Shown here piece after piece: positions 35,881 to 50,100 of a stretch of 64,000 nucleotides of DNA (position 1 is the first letter of the stretch; the number at the start of each line of letters is the position of its first letter). The notes below the pieces were generated by a model that worked only from the letters and a program-made list of their open reading frames with translations, had not been told where the DNA came from and searched no databases. Origin of the DNA: Moringa oleifera. Its lineage: Eukaryota; Streptophyta; Magnoliopsida; Brassicales; Moringaceae. The stretch lies in NCBI GenBank assembly GCA_021397835.1, contig JAJFZO010000889.1, forward strand, positions 4,836,001 through 4,900,000. Direction: 5' to 3'. The position numbers and the translations under genes were made by a program.

Positions 35881-38576
35881 TTTCTTGGAACAAAAATATA
35901 TAATATAACCCAATATCCCTTCTGGTACCGTTTCTCTAATTCCACAGCCTACCCATTGAAATTAAGATATCAAAATACTTGATTCAATCATTGTATTTAA
36001 TACATTTTAATAAAAAAAATCAATAGCTGGTCGGTCCATAGGAATATTACTCCCCATAGGGAAACAATGCTTCCTTAATTATGCAACCTTAATGAAGGTA
36101 TATCTCCCGTTTTTGTATTATGGCACGGCACCAGTAAGTAAGGCAGATTGATATATTTAATATAAATGAAAATTTAGTTGTGATACGATGAAAGCAAGTT
36201 AAAATCAATCGATACTCATATAAAATAATTGATCCTATAATAAAAAAATTAAAAATATTTCACGAGCAAATTTTACTCTTATAACTGAGACGTATAGGCT
36301 TAATTAATATTTCTAGTGAGATTTGCCTGGAGTCCTCCAAAATGTATGAGACGGGGGAATTTACTTGCTATGGCCATGAGGATTCATGCTTTTGATGGGA
36401 AGGTTCAGGTATCATGGCTCGATAGCAGCCTGAACCCCACACCTTGTGATAACTCACATTGTCATGAAAATGGACCACCATGACCTGAAACACCTGCACC
36501 ACAAAAAGGTCCCAGAAGCCACCACGTCTATAATATATATAACATAGATCGGGACCTAGGACACCTGAGAGAGCATTAGGGAACCTTTAATATTCCGACA
36601 GACAGACATAAAGGATCAAGCCGAAGGCAACGCGTGTTTCACAAGATCACCAGTAATTGAGATCGTTAAGGGGGAAATGGCATTAATAATTAACAGGGAA
36701 AAAAAAAAAAGAGTACTGGTGGTTTGCATGTGCTATAAAGCTGAAGGTAATTCAACAGAAGGGAGAAAGAGAAAGAGGTACGACAGGTTGGATTCCTCCT
36801 TGCAAAAGGATGGGAAAGTAGTGAAATGGGGAACGAAGGGACAATGGTATGCCACATTACCCACTTGTGGACCATCCACGTTTCGTACTATTTGCAATGT
36901 TTAATTAATCTTAACTTATGACGCTTAATTAATTAAAGGTATTAATCAAGGTTAGAATCTTTGGTTTAAATATTATTCTAATCTCCCAAAGAAACAAACT
37001 TAGCTGTTGGAGAGATTTTTTTTGCTTTTAAGAATCCCAAAACAAATCATACTTTATGTTCTTGAATTAGCTTTAATGAAAGTGACAAGCTAGGGGCTTG
37101 CATTCCAATAGAGAAGATTAAAGCCTACCCTTCTTTGTCTTTATGGTTTTCTTTTTAAGTATTTGACTAATTAACATCTTTTTCATCAATGGGTAAGTTG
37201 TGGGTTAGGTAATTAATTGATTGGTTTTCTACATTAAATGGATTAATTTTTGGGAATTGAGTCCTATAGTGTGCCAATGGTAAAATTAGGTCATAGAAAA
37301 ATGCCCCAAATTAAGGCGTAATTCAAGGGTTTGTTGAAATCTAAGTTCAAAAATAAAAGTGGAAAAATAAGAATGCGTAACGTAATGAAATGGACACGCA
37401 CTTGAAGGGACAAGGCGTGCTTGGGTTAGTATGGGAGGAGGGAAACATGGGGAGTTACTGTGCGTGGCACATACAACACAAACAAAATTGAATTGAACCA
37501 AAGATAAGACTCCTGATGGGATGACACCAATCGGCCACTCACCATCTAGAGGCACACGCATCCCTATATCATCGTATTCATATCAAAGACGACTTAGAAG
37601 CTATTCCATATTAATTTGGTAGCTATAATGTGTATAATAATAAGTATAGGTGAAAAATGGGACATTGATATAATTATGGGGTCGGGTTCTTTCATTGGTA
37701 TGATGTTATTATATGGTGCACAAGGTCCTAGATGGCATCTTTTTATTAGAATTATTTGATAATTAATTGGCGGATGACATTGGTCTTTTTCTTATGGTCT
37801 GCTTTTTTCGTACCAATTTAATTAACTGTATTGTCTACATCATTAACCTTAGTGTAATTAATTAGCTGACATAAGCCCATTTTTGCTTGATAGTTACAAT
37901 GGTCGAAGAACCCTAAAACAAGGGGATTCCTCTAATCATTCGCTAACCCTCCTGTGGAAAGAGAAGAGGGTCGATTATAATTGCCGTCTTTCTTGTCATA
38001 TCAACCCAAATTATACAATAATGACCAAATGGGTAATTCAAACTAAGGAAATGAGATTGATTAAGCTTATATTATATGATTTCAGACTTAATGGGAAGGG
38101 ACCTAAGTAGATATAGGACGGGTGTAATTAAGTGGATGAATTGTTAATGTTTAGTGGGTTGTTAAGATTTGTTGATGACACATGTTAAAGGAGATGGTTC
38201 CAAAATATGCTTAGATGTTTAGGGATTTGTTATATTTCCTTAATTATGGGGACTAATCTTTGATTAGCTAATTGATAAAGATGGAAATCCGATTGCCAAT
38301 AGCTGGTTAGCATCTAATTAATCCGGAGTTGGAAGATGGGAAACAAGGGTGGGAAGTGTCGGGATAAACATGACACCCATTAGTTTAAGCCTTTAAGCTT
38401 ATTCGATTTAATAATCCAAACTGTGTTTTATTGAACCCCATAAACAACTCAAAAGCGTACAAAGGAATCCCTTCACTTACCATGCGCATCTTCCTCGCCC
38501 TATCTTTAGTGGGTTTTCCTTAAACAATACTAACTAAAAGTACAACTCCATTAAACTTGACCTGCCAGCTTAAGAG

Positions 38577-38578
<2 letters not shown>

Positions 38579-38609
<31 letters not shown>
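38579..38609. repeat. TC microsatellite
   Basis: Fifteen TC units in the long intergenic region, 3.8 kb upstream of the HD-Zip start codon. Confidence 0.95.
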
Positions 38610-38611
<2 letters not shown>

Positions 38612-41600
38612 CTGGTTTCATCCTTATCCTTTATTACTACCTATGTCTTAACTATAATCCCGAGTTAACCCTAGTAAACCAAAGAAAGCTGTCACAGTAC
38701 GTCTTATCTTTCTTCTTTCTTGCTTAAAATAACTCGCAACTTGAGTTCGGATGTCAACCCATATCAACTTAACGAACAAGAAACGTCTCTATACATCTCA
38801 CAACTCCATTAGAACATCCATGAAAGATCAGATTTCTCTCTGTTCTTTTCCTTTTGTTGAAAAGAAAATCAAAACTTTTCATGCTTTTTGTCGACGAACT
38901 TGTCGGAGGGCCTACAAGAACGAAATTGGGCAAAGAGAAACACGAGTTTCTGGCTCAGATAATGGTAATAGAGACTGTGTGCATGCACGCTAGCTACCAT
39001 ATTTTGGTGGGTTTGGTCCGAAGAAGGAAGCAAAGAATGATACGCATGAAACAAAATGGAGCACAGGGGGGATTTGTTGGAGATAAGAATGCGTAAAAAC
39101 GGAACAATCTTTTTCTGATCTGAAAACTCACTCTCTGTTTGCCATAATTAGGGTTATGTAGGGTAAACAAAAGTGGTTAAATATGGCGGCTAGCTTGCTG
39201 GGTTAACGTGACGGAGGGAATCCCATTGGTGGGCAGGTCTGAGAACTGTCTACGTCTATGGGAGACGTACACGTGGAGGATAGAATCAGTGGTCCCATTC
39301 AACACTTGTGGGGTGGTGACACGAATAAAGCTTCTTTGGTTGCACCCATGTGCATTCCCTTCCCATGGAAGCTGTCGCTGTCACTCTCTCCTCTCTCCTC
39401 TGATCTTTCCAGACCTCGGCTTCAGCTCCAGCCGTTAATCACCCCGGCTGGTTCCAGCCGGAATCACTTGATTAATTTCACAGCAACTTCTTGTAATTAA
39501 GGCCAAGGAGAGACAGTGAGAGAGTGATTAACCATTAATGCATCGCTATCTCACTCTCCTTTGGGAATAAACACATGAGGCTTATGCATCATGTGTCAAA
39601 ATCCACCATTAAGAGTAAGTAATTTCAAAAGTAATTTGAATTATAGATTCACATATAGAGACGGTAAAGACGGGTCAACTAAAAATTCCTCGAGATTTAT
39701 GAAAATGACCTAGAAAATTAACATGAATTTCTTGAATGAATAGAATTTGATTCATCAAGGGATATTATTTTGTCGCGCCAAACATAAATTTCTTAAAATT
39801 ATAAAATATATGTTACCATTCACCTGAATGAATAGAATTTTATTCCCAAATTAAATATTATCAAATACCCACATGCTTACTATACATAAACCAGATTGAT
39901 CCAACGGGTAAACAGGTAAAAATGAAGTAAAAATGAAACTAGGAAATGGTCCAAAATTATGTGAAATAATTGTGTTGTTGATTGAAATGAGGGGGTAGTG
40001 TGAGAGTGAATGAATGGCCTAAGAAATGATTAAAGACAGGAAAGTGGAAGTATCTTTAATGCGAGTCTTGAACTGCTTTGTCTTGGGGCAAAATGATGAG
40101 GGGGTGGCCTGGTGGCACCTTTTTCGTACAATGTTGCTGGCGGGCTATGTCAGTGGTTGAACCGGTAACGCCTCTGAAAACCAATTGGGTGGGTCCCTAC
40201 TCCCTACAATACTCCGCCTAACTAACCCTTGCCTTGTATCCCATCCACGTAAGAACAATCATCCTCCATGTGATTGGCAGATGATCGGAATCTTTTATGT
40301 TTTCCATGGGTGGGTGGATGTACGTGTGAGCAGCTGATCTTTTGGGTCGTTTTAATAAAATGCCTTTTGATCAAAGTAGTGGTGACTTTCTTGTCTGCAC
40401 TTGAATATTCCTGGAAAAATTTTGGTCAAGCCCATGCCACGTGCTCCCTATTCCGTTTGGTGCACTCGAGTCATCCCACCATCCGGCGTGTTTCCTCCCT
40501 GCTTTTCAACTTGAAATAACAGGAGATTTGTCCCTCTCTATTTTAAAGCCTCTCATGTGTTTCTTTTTTTTTTTTTTTCTTTCCCGGAAAATTTTAAAGA
40601 AATGAGAATGAGAAAGGGGAAGGATAAGAAAGCGACGTTTGTTGCTTGGAACTCCATCATGGTCCATAAAATAAGGAAAAATATTTGAAAAAAGGATCAA
40701 ATATTTCATTTTCAAATTAAAAATGGGAGAGATATTTATGGATGATAACAAGTTGAGAAGAAAAATTTCAAAACGTTGTCTTTTCCTTTGTCCTCTAGTC
40801 AACTTGGGTAATCTTTATGAAATATTATGCAAAATTGACGCAAAGAAAATCTAATGGTTTTCATACCAAAAATGATTTAATTTCTTTTTTTTTATTTATG
40901 AAAACATTTGGTTTTCAAATAATTTGTATTTTTAAAAAAACAAGAGTAAATTATAAATTTTTAAAACAAAATAATAATTAAATAGTAGGGTGAAAGTGAG
41001 GCTTAAGTGATCAACAACACGTCAACAATGACGGCATGTTTACTGTAATCAAAGTGCCCCACCTTCTCACGCTCGGATAGTATATATTTTATTACTTATA
41101 AAATATTATTTTTATTGATGCAATTTTTATTAATAATTGTTTAAAATATATAATATAAAATAATAAACGAATAAATTATAAATTATTTTAAATATAATAA
41201 TTAAATTTATATAGTGGATGTACCTTCCTCTCCCTAAGTAAGACTTTAACGAGTGGACTTGGAGAACGAGGCGCTCTTCTCCAGGCAGCTTCCGGCTCAC
41301 ATTCTCACTAACCAAACAGAACGTGTAAAAAGACTTACACATTTTCCAGCCCATCTCGAGCCACGTAGTCAAAAGCCAATAAGCTAGCTAGAAAGAGTGC
41401 GGCTTGGCTAGTAGACATAGAAAGAGGAGAATACCACCCAATTGGACAACAAAAGTGACTTAGATGTCCAAATCCAGAGGCCAACCGTACCCTCTTTGTT
41501 TATTGACTTCAAGGTGGTCAGGTTTGGGATCCCAACCAACCAATATTTCTGAATCATGCGCCCCTCCAATCTCCCCTCCTTCTGTATTATGACCCCTCTT

Positions 41601-42291
41601 TCCTTTATTAATTACCTTATTGGGAAACCCTAACCCAGCCCCTACTCCCCCTAGCCTTGGCTCACATTTTGAATAAGATTCATGGAATGCCAGTAAGGTA
41701 AGGAACTTGGATCCATTTTAGTTGCCCTTTTTAAATCCAAAATTTGTCTCCTGTTAATTATACATCAATATCATATTGTATAAATATTACCCATTTTAAT
41801 TTTGTTTTTGGGATGAAATTATTTCTGAAATATTAGCAATTAAGTTAATAATACTTGTACTAATAATGCCTCACGTACAAGCTTGTTTTCAATTATGACA
41901 AACTTATATTACATGGTGATAAATGCATGAGTATAATACATAAAGTATATGTTTTTATGTATTTTCTAATTCAATCCAGATGGTGTGAGGTGACGAGGAA
42001 CATTGATGATGGAGTGACTTTATCCAAATTGTGAGGCTGAAACATGGTTGGTACAAAAATTGATGGGTTCCAGGAGAATTTCGTAGACTATACCATATAA
42101 TAATGTTAATAAAGTTATGTTGGAGTAAAATGGAACATTTAATTAAGGATGATGACGCTCCCTTTCCGGGGGTGATTATAAAATTCACGAGTGGCATTCA
42201 TTGAAATTAATGTGAAAATGGGGCCTGAATATGTCAGTTGATCTTTAAAGAGTTGGAAGACAATCAGCTCCCTTGAGTGCCACTTAACCCT

Positions 42292-42299
42292 TATAAATT
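42292..42299 (+). promoter_or_regulatory. Likely TATA box of the HD-Zip gene
   Basis: TATAAATT at 42292-42299 lies 143 bp before the ATG at 42442. A GA-rich leader follows, as in many plant promoters. The transcription start would be near 42325. Confidence 0.5.
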
Positions 42300-42393
42300 A
42301 AGAACGTCCTGCCCCAGCAAATCCACTTCTTCCACAGAGAACATTATTGAATTTGAAGAGCAGAGAAAGAGAGAGAGAGACCGAGACAGAGAC

Positions 42394-42400
<7 letters not shown>

Positions 42401-42432
<32 letters not shown>
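42401..42432. repeat. GA microsatellite in the HD-Zip leader
   Basis: Sixteen GA units end ten bases before the ATG at 42442, and more GA-rich sequence lies at 42361-42390. It forms most of the presumed 5' UTR. Confidence 0.95.
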
Positions 42433-42435
<3 letters not shown>

Positions 42436-42441
42436 AAGAGA

Positions 42442-43824
42442 ATGACGACCGCCATGAATCATAAGGCTGAAGATCATATGGTACTCATCTCTCAGTTGTA
42501 CCCTGGTGTGTACACCCAGATAGTACCGCAACAAGGTTAGTAACAGAACTGAAAACCTAAAGCTTTGCCGTATATGTTCTTCAGGTCGTTTACTAACGGA
42601 AAACATGGTCCTGGTAATGCTCAGGGGAAGCGAAGGTGCGACGGAGGAGGAAGAAGAACAAAGGAGGAGAAAGCAACCTGGTCGGAGCAAGGAAGAGGAA
42701 GCTGACCGAAGAGCAAGTCAACCTTCTGGAGCAAAACTTCGGTAATGAACACAAGCTAGAGTCTGAGAGAAAGGACCGGCTTGCCTCTGAGCTAGGTCTC
42801 GATCCTCGCCAGGTTGCTGTCTGGTTCCAGAACCGGAGGGCTCGCTGGAAGAACAAGAAACTCGAGGAGGAGTACACCAAGTTGAAGAACGTCCATGAAA
42901 ACGTTGTCGTCGAGAAATGCCGCCTTGAATCTGAGGTATCTCCTCCCCCCTCCCTTCTCCCTCTCTCTCTCTCCATATAGGTTTTCAGTCTGTTTAGTTT
43001 GGTTACCAAGACAGCCGAGGAAAATTTGCACCAAGTTTTTGCCTTTTCCGTTTTGCAAGAAATCCAGGAGTCAGCTTTGTCAAGCAATTGAATTTAGTTA
43101 ACCTGTTTTCTCAAGATCCAAACAGACTAATATCATAGATAAATATAATGAAGTCCCACAGATAGCTGCTTTTACTTTCTCATTACTCAACGTTAATTTA
43201 TAAGACTAGAGTAAAACGGAGGTAGTGCTTGTTATCTCTTTGAAAAGAGGCCAGGCGACCCACTTCACTGAACGTGCATGAGCTCTGGGCTCGAAGAAAG
43301 CCAGTGCCAGGTCATTGGGTTAGGCCATAAAAAAGTACCGAATTTTGACAAGGAACAGCGTACTGCCACCTCATTACACAACAAAAGGTACCACATGTTT
43401 CAATCAAACAATACCCTCCGTACAACCTCGTTTTAAGGTGGCCGGTGCTGGGCCTTTCACGGCCCACACGCAGTACCAACACGTGGGAAACCGCACACCA
43501 TCCCCCCAACGGAATTTTTTTTTTTTTTGGCTAACAAACCAAATTTTGCACCCGTGATTAATTTGCTAATCGAGCAGCTTCAATGCGGTGTCGCAGGTGT
43601 TGAAGCTTAAAGAACAGCTATGCGAGGCAGAGAAGGAGATCCAACGGCTGGCGGAGCGAGTGGACGGAGTCTCCATCAGTAACAGTCCGAGTTCTTCTCT
43701 CTCTATAAACGCCATGGACGCACCGTTTCTGGGGGAATTTGGAGTGGAAGCATACGACGACGTATTCTACATGCCGGAAAACAATTACGTTCCCGGCATG
43801 GAATGGATTAATCTGTATATGTAA
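42442..43824 (+). CDS. HB40: HD-Zip I homeobox protein (ATHB40/53/21 group)
   Basis: Nuclear DNA-binding protein for CAATNATTG sites. In Arabidopsis HB21/40/53 act below BRANCHED1 and raise ABA through NCED3 in dormant axillary buds. Three exons, 42442-42535, 42625-42935 and 43597-43824, encode 210 aa. The N-terminal part has a basic run ([11 protein letters not shown], residues 36-46) likely to be a nuclear signal. The homeodomain spans about residues 54-109: [18 protein letters not shown], then the third helix [16 protein letters not shown]. The adjoining leucine zipper runs from Leu111 to about Leu143 with heptads over [22 protein letters not shown] and VLKLKEQL; it is split by intron 2 after residue 135. 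The C-terminus is acidic and aromatic and ends GMEWINLYM, a likely activation segment. Position fits AT4G36740 (HB40) and also AT5G66700 (HB53). Confidence 0.95.
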
Positions 43825-46800
43825 CTAAACCAATTGGATTACTCCTGTAGATAAGGACAATCTAATGTAAAAATCTTTCTCTTTCTCTTTCTCTATCTAC
43901 TGTTCTTGACTTGGAATGCCAAACCTTATTAACTAATTAAATCACTCGGTCGTACGGCAAGCATGTTGCACGTGCTTTTACCATGCAAGAATTTGGCAAA
44001 CAACAAAACCGAGTATAATAAGAGAACATCGAACATGTCTTTGCTTTCACCAACCCCACATGGTGGTCACTGTGTAGACATTTATCTGTTCCCTTACTGA
44101 GCATATTCTTAGCAAAAATATAGAGCAAGTTAGAGAAACAAAATATGGGCAATACAGGGATAAGATTTTACCATTTTTAAGCAATTACATTTGGATAAGA
44201 GGATTTATGCTTACATGGTCATGGACAAGCGAGTTTATGTCTTAGATGTCCTTGTTGTCCGTGCCCTTTGGTCCTTATATATATATATATATATATATAT
44301 ATGCATATATATTGAGCTTAGGACATGTCGATCATAACCACTTGTACTCTAATTAATAGACAATCTTACCGTTAATAATAAACTATATACAAAATTGACG
44401 TAATATAATTATAAGAAAGCAAATCATATCAAATAAGTGTAAGATTAATCTCTGTTTGAGACAGAGCTGCAAAAATGATAATTTTTTTTAAAATTTTAAT
44501 TCTACTATATTTTTTTAAAATTTATATTCGATCGAAGCTACAGAAATATGCGTTATTTCATTCAAAACTTTTGAATTTTTATGAAGTGTTGTTATTTTAT
44601 GTAAATAATATTATTTTTCTCTTTAATCAAATTTTAACTTTTAAAATATTTTCAAACAAACTTTAATAAAATAATTATAAAAAATTAATGATATTTTTAT
44701 TGTTAAAATTTTATTACTCAAATAAATTATACATACACAGTTTATTTTGATTTCATATCTTAAATTTGAATAATTTTCAAATAATAAGTTATTATATAAA
44801 TTTTAAAAAATTTTGATAGTATAAAATTTTCTAAAAAAATATTTTAAGTACTGAAAAAATTAATTTTAATTTTTTTGAAGATAGCTTAAATATTTTTTTA
44901 GATCATTAGATATTTCAAGTTAAAATTAATTATAAAATATTTTCAATTTAAGTATTTTTAACTTTTGAATTTTTGAATAAAATTCAATTTGATATAAATT
45001 AATATATCAGAATCTGTTTTGAGACATTTTTAAAATTTGAAGTTTGATTAGAAAGAGAATAGATCATAAAGTTTTAAATGACCTTTATATTTTATCAATA
45101 AAAAATAACAAAAATCTAATAATTTTAGCTAAGCAAAAATAACTATGGTGTTTAATTTTTTTCCCAAAGGTAACGTAAAACAGTCGTCCGAGCAAATTAT
45201 TGCTTATTCACCTTTGTGATAATGCTAAATGCCGTATGCATGTCATCCCACAAAGTTTGGAGTCTGAACCCGATGATGCCATTCTGCTTGCCAGTGGCGC
45301 AATCCGTATCTGCATTATCTTCTTTGCTTTTTTCAACAATAAAGAACGATGCAATAAAGATTATGACTCACTGTGAGAAAAGGAAATGAAAAAATCTTTC
45401 GAACATTTGGTTTCCTAAATGAAGCACACAAATGAAGACATAATAGACAAAGTTGTCCTTTGTGATCCAACCATATCGACTGCCATAAAGGATTTAATCA
45501 CATGGCTTCCTGGCCGACATTGCTCGGACTCGTAATGCCATAGTGACACGAAGCAATTACTTTATGAACTCATTAGGGCAACTGAACGTTATTGTAGAAA
45601 GAATTTCGATTCAGTTTCAAGGTCTTAATTTCGCAACTGTTATATGTTCTATATAGTGAAACAAAGATAAATATCAAAGAAAATTTTGAACTTTTTGAGA
45701 TTTTTAATTTAAATTTTTAATTATGTATTGAAATTTCTAGGTTGAGTCAATTTAAATTATGAAAAAAAATTTAAAAATTTAAAATATTTAAATTAAAGAT
45801 CTTATACGATAAAATTTAATCTAAAATATCATAAAAACAGTTTTAATTTTTTAATATTAAAATTATTTTTAAATATTATTCTTAATAAATTTAAAAGAAT
45901 TATAATAAAAAATTTATAAATTATTGAAATATAAAATTTATTTGCATAATTTTAAATTTATTTTAAGAATAAAAATACTATTAATTTTATATAGTAATTT
46001 GAACTGAGGTTTAAACTGATTTAAAATTTTAGATGCATAATTAAAAAATTCAAATAAAAACTGGACAGAGTTCAGGGTTTTTATTTTTTAAATATTTAAC
46101 CTTAAAATAATTTAATTATAATTAATTATTAGATTAATTAGAATAAATGGAGAGATTAATTGGGCTGAAGCCCATGAGCATGTATTAGCTTGGTACATAT
46201 GAAGCCTATTGGGCTTCTTCCAGAATGACCCAAGAGAGAAGCCCATGGAATGCATTCCAGGAGGATCCATAACTCGTTGGGCCACAACCCGAATTTACAA
46301 GCCCTAGAGACAACACTGCATTAAGGCAGAGATGTGGGACCCACCCAGAAATTACTTTATTTCCATGAATTAATCCTTTTTTGTTCAGAAAGTAACAAAT
46401 GGCCACAGAATACACGAATGCGACCTGTTGCCCCCCCACCATCCGCGGACCTCTCTATTATACTTTAACCTTACTGTAAAAATGAAATCCAACTCATAAT
46501 TTTTTAAAAAATATTTTTTCTTAGAATAAAAATATTTAAATTCATTTATTTTTGGTTTTTAAAGTTAAGAAATAAAGAAACAGGATAGGTTCAAATATCC
46601 AATTAAGGAAAGAAATTTCCAATTTTGGTAGCCAGCGAGGAATGGGCCCACTCTCACATATATGTGATACTGAAAATAGGTTGCAATTTATGCAGTTGAC
46701 AAAACTGGGCTATTAGGGTTAAATTTGTCATTTTGATAAAATACTGATTGCAGTCTCCAAAACTTGTATTTATATCAGAAGTTCCCATGTGAGCCGGCGT

Positions 46801-47157
46801 GCTTAGCTTTGTGAATCCATAAAGCAATAGCAGAGATAACTATTTGTTTGTTTACCGGGATACCCCTGAAGATTTTAAAGCAAAGCGCTGTCTTCCAGTG
46901 AGAGAGTGCCACCTGAGTGGGAGATCTGTTTTCTCCATGAACGGTCGCTGTATCTGAAAACGGCCCGAGCAATCATTTCTATAAGGAATTTAGATTCATT
47001 TTCTTAGTTTGGAGAAAGGTTTCTAGTTTTCCCTCTCGTTTCGCTTACAGTCCGATTTTTAAAAACAGAACTCAAAGGCACCATTTCTCTGGTATAAAAA
47101 ATAACATCCCATAACAATATACACAATCTTTCTCTCTCTCTATCTACTCACTGTGTA
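43825..47157. other. 3.3-kb intergenic region between the HD-Zip and kinase genes
   Basis: HD-Zip 3' UTR at the left, an AT microsatellite at 44276-44302, then very AT-rich DNA (44470-45130 and 45650-46130). The right end, 46900-47157, should contain the kinase promoter and a CT-rich leader just before the ATG. No ORF with family features. Confidence 0.6.
44276..44302. repeat. AT microsatellite
   Basis: About 13 AT units, 450 bp downstream of the HD-Zip stop codon. Confidence 0.9.
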
Positions 47158-50100
47158 ATGCGACAAAACAGGAACCGAAAAACAATGGCGGAGCACGCTG
47201 TCAAGGTAGAGGAAGAGCTGTTTGAGCTCTCCATGCCTTACGCTCTCCAGAAAGTTGTGAACAGTATATGTCCGCTGCCAGCTTATGATGCGGACGACGA
47301 GGACGACAACTCGGATAACAGATTTGTCTTTAAGATTGAAGACAGCCTGCTAGTTGATCCTCGCCACGTCCGGCTCGAGAAAATGATTGGTGAAGGGTCA
47401 CACTCCATTGTTTACAAAGGATTGTGGGTTCTCTAAACTTGCTTTCTTGATTTTTGTCTTTGACCAGGTTTAACTGTGCGTGTGCATGCCTTGTGTTTCA
47501 ATGCTTTATTGGGAGCTTTGTTTGCTTGATTGTATTTTGTTTGTCATTGTTTGACTTTAATTTCGACTTATTTATGACATTGGAATTCTGGGGCTCCTGT
47601 TATTGATAAAACCTCCTGTGGGGTTTATGGTGGTTTAAATGGGTTTGCATGAGTATCGGAGTCCGGAATCGTAAGCATTGTTTTCATTGAAATTTGGGAT
47701 GTCTATCTGACTGGCAATTCAGGTTTTTGTGACGATATCCCTTTCTGGGTGGAAAGTGATGTGCGTGGTTCTTTACAGATTTTAGGGCCCCTATAAGATG
47801 CCTCATGTTGATTGAATTGATATACTACATTTAAGCATGATGCTAACTGTGTTCTGGATTGTGTTTGTTATCTTAAGAGAGAGAAAAAAAAAAGAGGGCA
47901 TGAGCAATTTTTAATTATTAGAAGGCAATTATAAGGCTGATGTCATTTTGGTGAGATGAAGCATTGTGAACTGTTATATTCATGAATTTTGTTTGTTATG
48001 CCGTTATCACTTGTAAACTTCCATTAAATTTGGATCAGATAAATTCCTAATGTTAAATGTTTGTCGCATGTCCATTTGCATCTGGTTGTATTATAGAAAT
48101 TTTTTGTTCTGGTTTTTAGATGTACATAAAAGAACTACTGTGTCAATTTAGTTAATCACTTTGAACTTCCACCGTTGACCTTTGATAGGATAGTCTTTAT
48201 CTTATGTGTTTCATGTACGAGCATTTGTGTGCATGTGTTTCCTGTTATATTAACTTGTAATTAATGTTACGAATTGTATACGTATGCATGCCTAATCATA
48301 TAAAAGTAATGAAATCACATTAGTTGATATTACGTAGCATAATACATTGTTTTTGTTGACTACAGTGGCTGGTACTCCAGAGTCCACATGTATATTTTTG
48401 ACTTTGGAGTTCCTTTTGTTTTCATATTAGGAGATGTTGAAAAGGTTTATCATCCAATGATTTAGTACTGTTACTGCTCACAAGCTGCCAGGGCTTCCAT
48501 TGGTTTTCTGCAATCGGCCAATGCCATGTCATACATAAATCCAAAGTTTGTTAGTGTAGTCATGTAAACTTAATTAACTTTTGGTAGAGTAATTCTTCTT
48601 TTGTAGGCAATAAATGCTAATATGTCAGGAAATTGTGAGATCATATTAGTGGTGTATAGCATAAGTAACTGGGATCCATGCAAACTGTTTCAGAGGTTTC
48701 TACTTCACAAAATCTTTTGAAACTGTTTGCGGTAAACTTTAACTGATCTCTTATATATTAAATTAATATTAACCCAAGAAAATCTGGCCTCCCTCTATAA
48801 ATCAACATTAAAGATTCTGCATAAGGAAGAGATTCAGGATTATTGTTTTGGTAAAGCACTTTTTAAGTGCACAAATGTTAGTTCTTTTGAATTCAAACCT
48901 CTGCGATGCTATAAGCAGATTTAATTGCTGAAATATTTATAAAAGCAAAGTTCTTTGCTTTAAGGTTTTCTTCCATTATTAAAAGTTGTGTAAGTCAATC
49001 TATTATCGTTTGTGTATTATACAAAAGACGATGCTAGTTTTCATGTAGCCTTCTAAGGAAAACGGAGAAGAGACTGTCCTGTTGTTAAATCTAGTCTATT
49101 ATATAATTTAGTTTTCTTTTAGCTCAAATAAACTTCTATTCTAAGTGTTTATTTGTATGTCTTCTTGTGCATGCAAACTGTGTTGTGATTATGCTACCAT
49201 GGGTGTTTTTCAAATTATATTTGCATGCATTACCATGCCTCACTAATATTAGTTAAATTGGAAGATTTTTTTAAGGCTTCAAAAACATTTGTTGACCGCT
49301 TACAAGTTCTACTATTATGGTTGCTTTTGGTCTTAGTATAGAAGAAATTATGATTGGGGCTTTCAGATTTGACTATGATTGTTCACTAGCTCACAGGACT
49401 TCCTTCATTTTTCTGAAAACTGCCAAAGCAGAAAGTATTATGCAATTTAAGTTTTGATCATTCTACGTACAGAGCTAGCAAGACAAGTTTTTGTGTTTAG
49501 GGATTTATGTTTCTAGGCAATAGAATATCAATGTGAAGTTCAGTTCTCAAATGAACATAAGTGCTTTATATTATGGCTAGTAGCATGAACATGAAAAGTT
49601 GTCTTGGCAGTTTATGCTTCTTTAAAATTTCAAAACACAAATGGACAAAGTAAACTTCATTCAGTGATTATGTAGGTGACTAAATTTAGAAATCTAGCAG
49701 AACTTGGTAAATCACAGTGAGAAATTTGAACAAGAAGCAATAGGATTATACATGATACTTTTATCACCTGTTTTATTATTATTGGTGTCTTTGACTTTGG
49801 TTGGTGGATTGTTGAGTATATTGTGGAGTATAAAGAAGACCGGTCCCAGCATTAACTCGGTTGGCTTTTTACATCACATAGTATATTGGCAGGGCCGTGA
49901 CATATTCTTGTCAAGACATCCTTGGAACATTGTGTGATATGACCACGAGTATTGATCTCTGCTTTATTCTATGAGTTTTTATCTTTTCTTCTGCTGACCG
50001 TCGCTGGAATATTCATTTAGGTACGAATGCAATCCTGTTGCTGTGAAGATTATTCAGCCATGCAAAGCATCAGCTGTAAGTCGTGCACATAAAGAGAAAT

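Larger units (their letters stand above)
35124..42441. other. 7.3-kb gene-poor region upstream of the HD-Zip gene
   Basis: No protein gene could be supported. It holds the FQR1-like promoter at the left, a possible pol III A/B-box pair at 35818-35880, a TC microsatellite at 38579-38609, AT-rich stretches (39600-39950, 40800-41220) and, at the right, the HD-Zip promoter with a TATA box at 42292. Several 60-100 codon ORFs (for example 36677-36904, 37883-38110, 38751-39096, 39208-39500) lack family motifs and are treated as chance. The long upstream space suits a developmentally regulated homeobox gene, but regulatory sites are inferred. Confidence 0.55.

Noticed and set aside
36677..39500. Several 60-80 codon ORFs on both strands in the long intergenic region
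   Set aside because: Short, overlapping in several frames, no motifs and no convincing splice partners.
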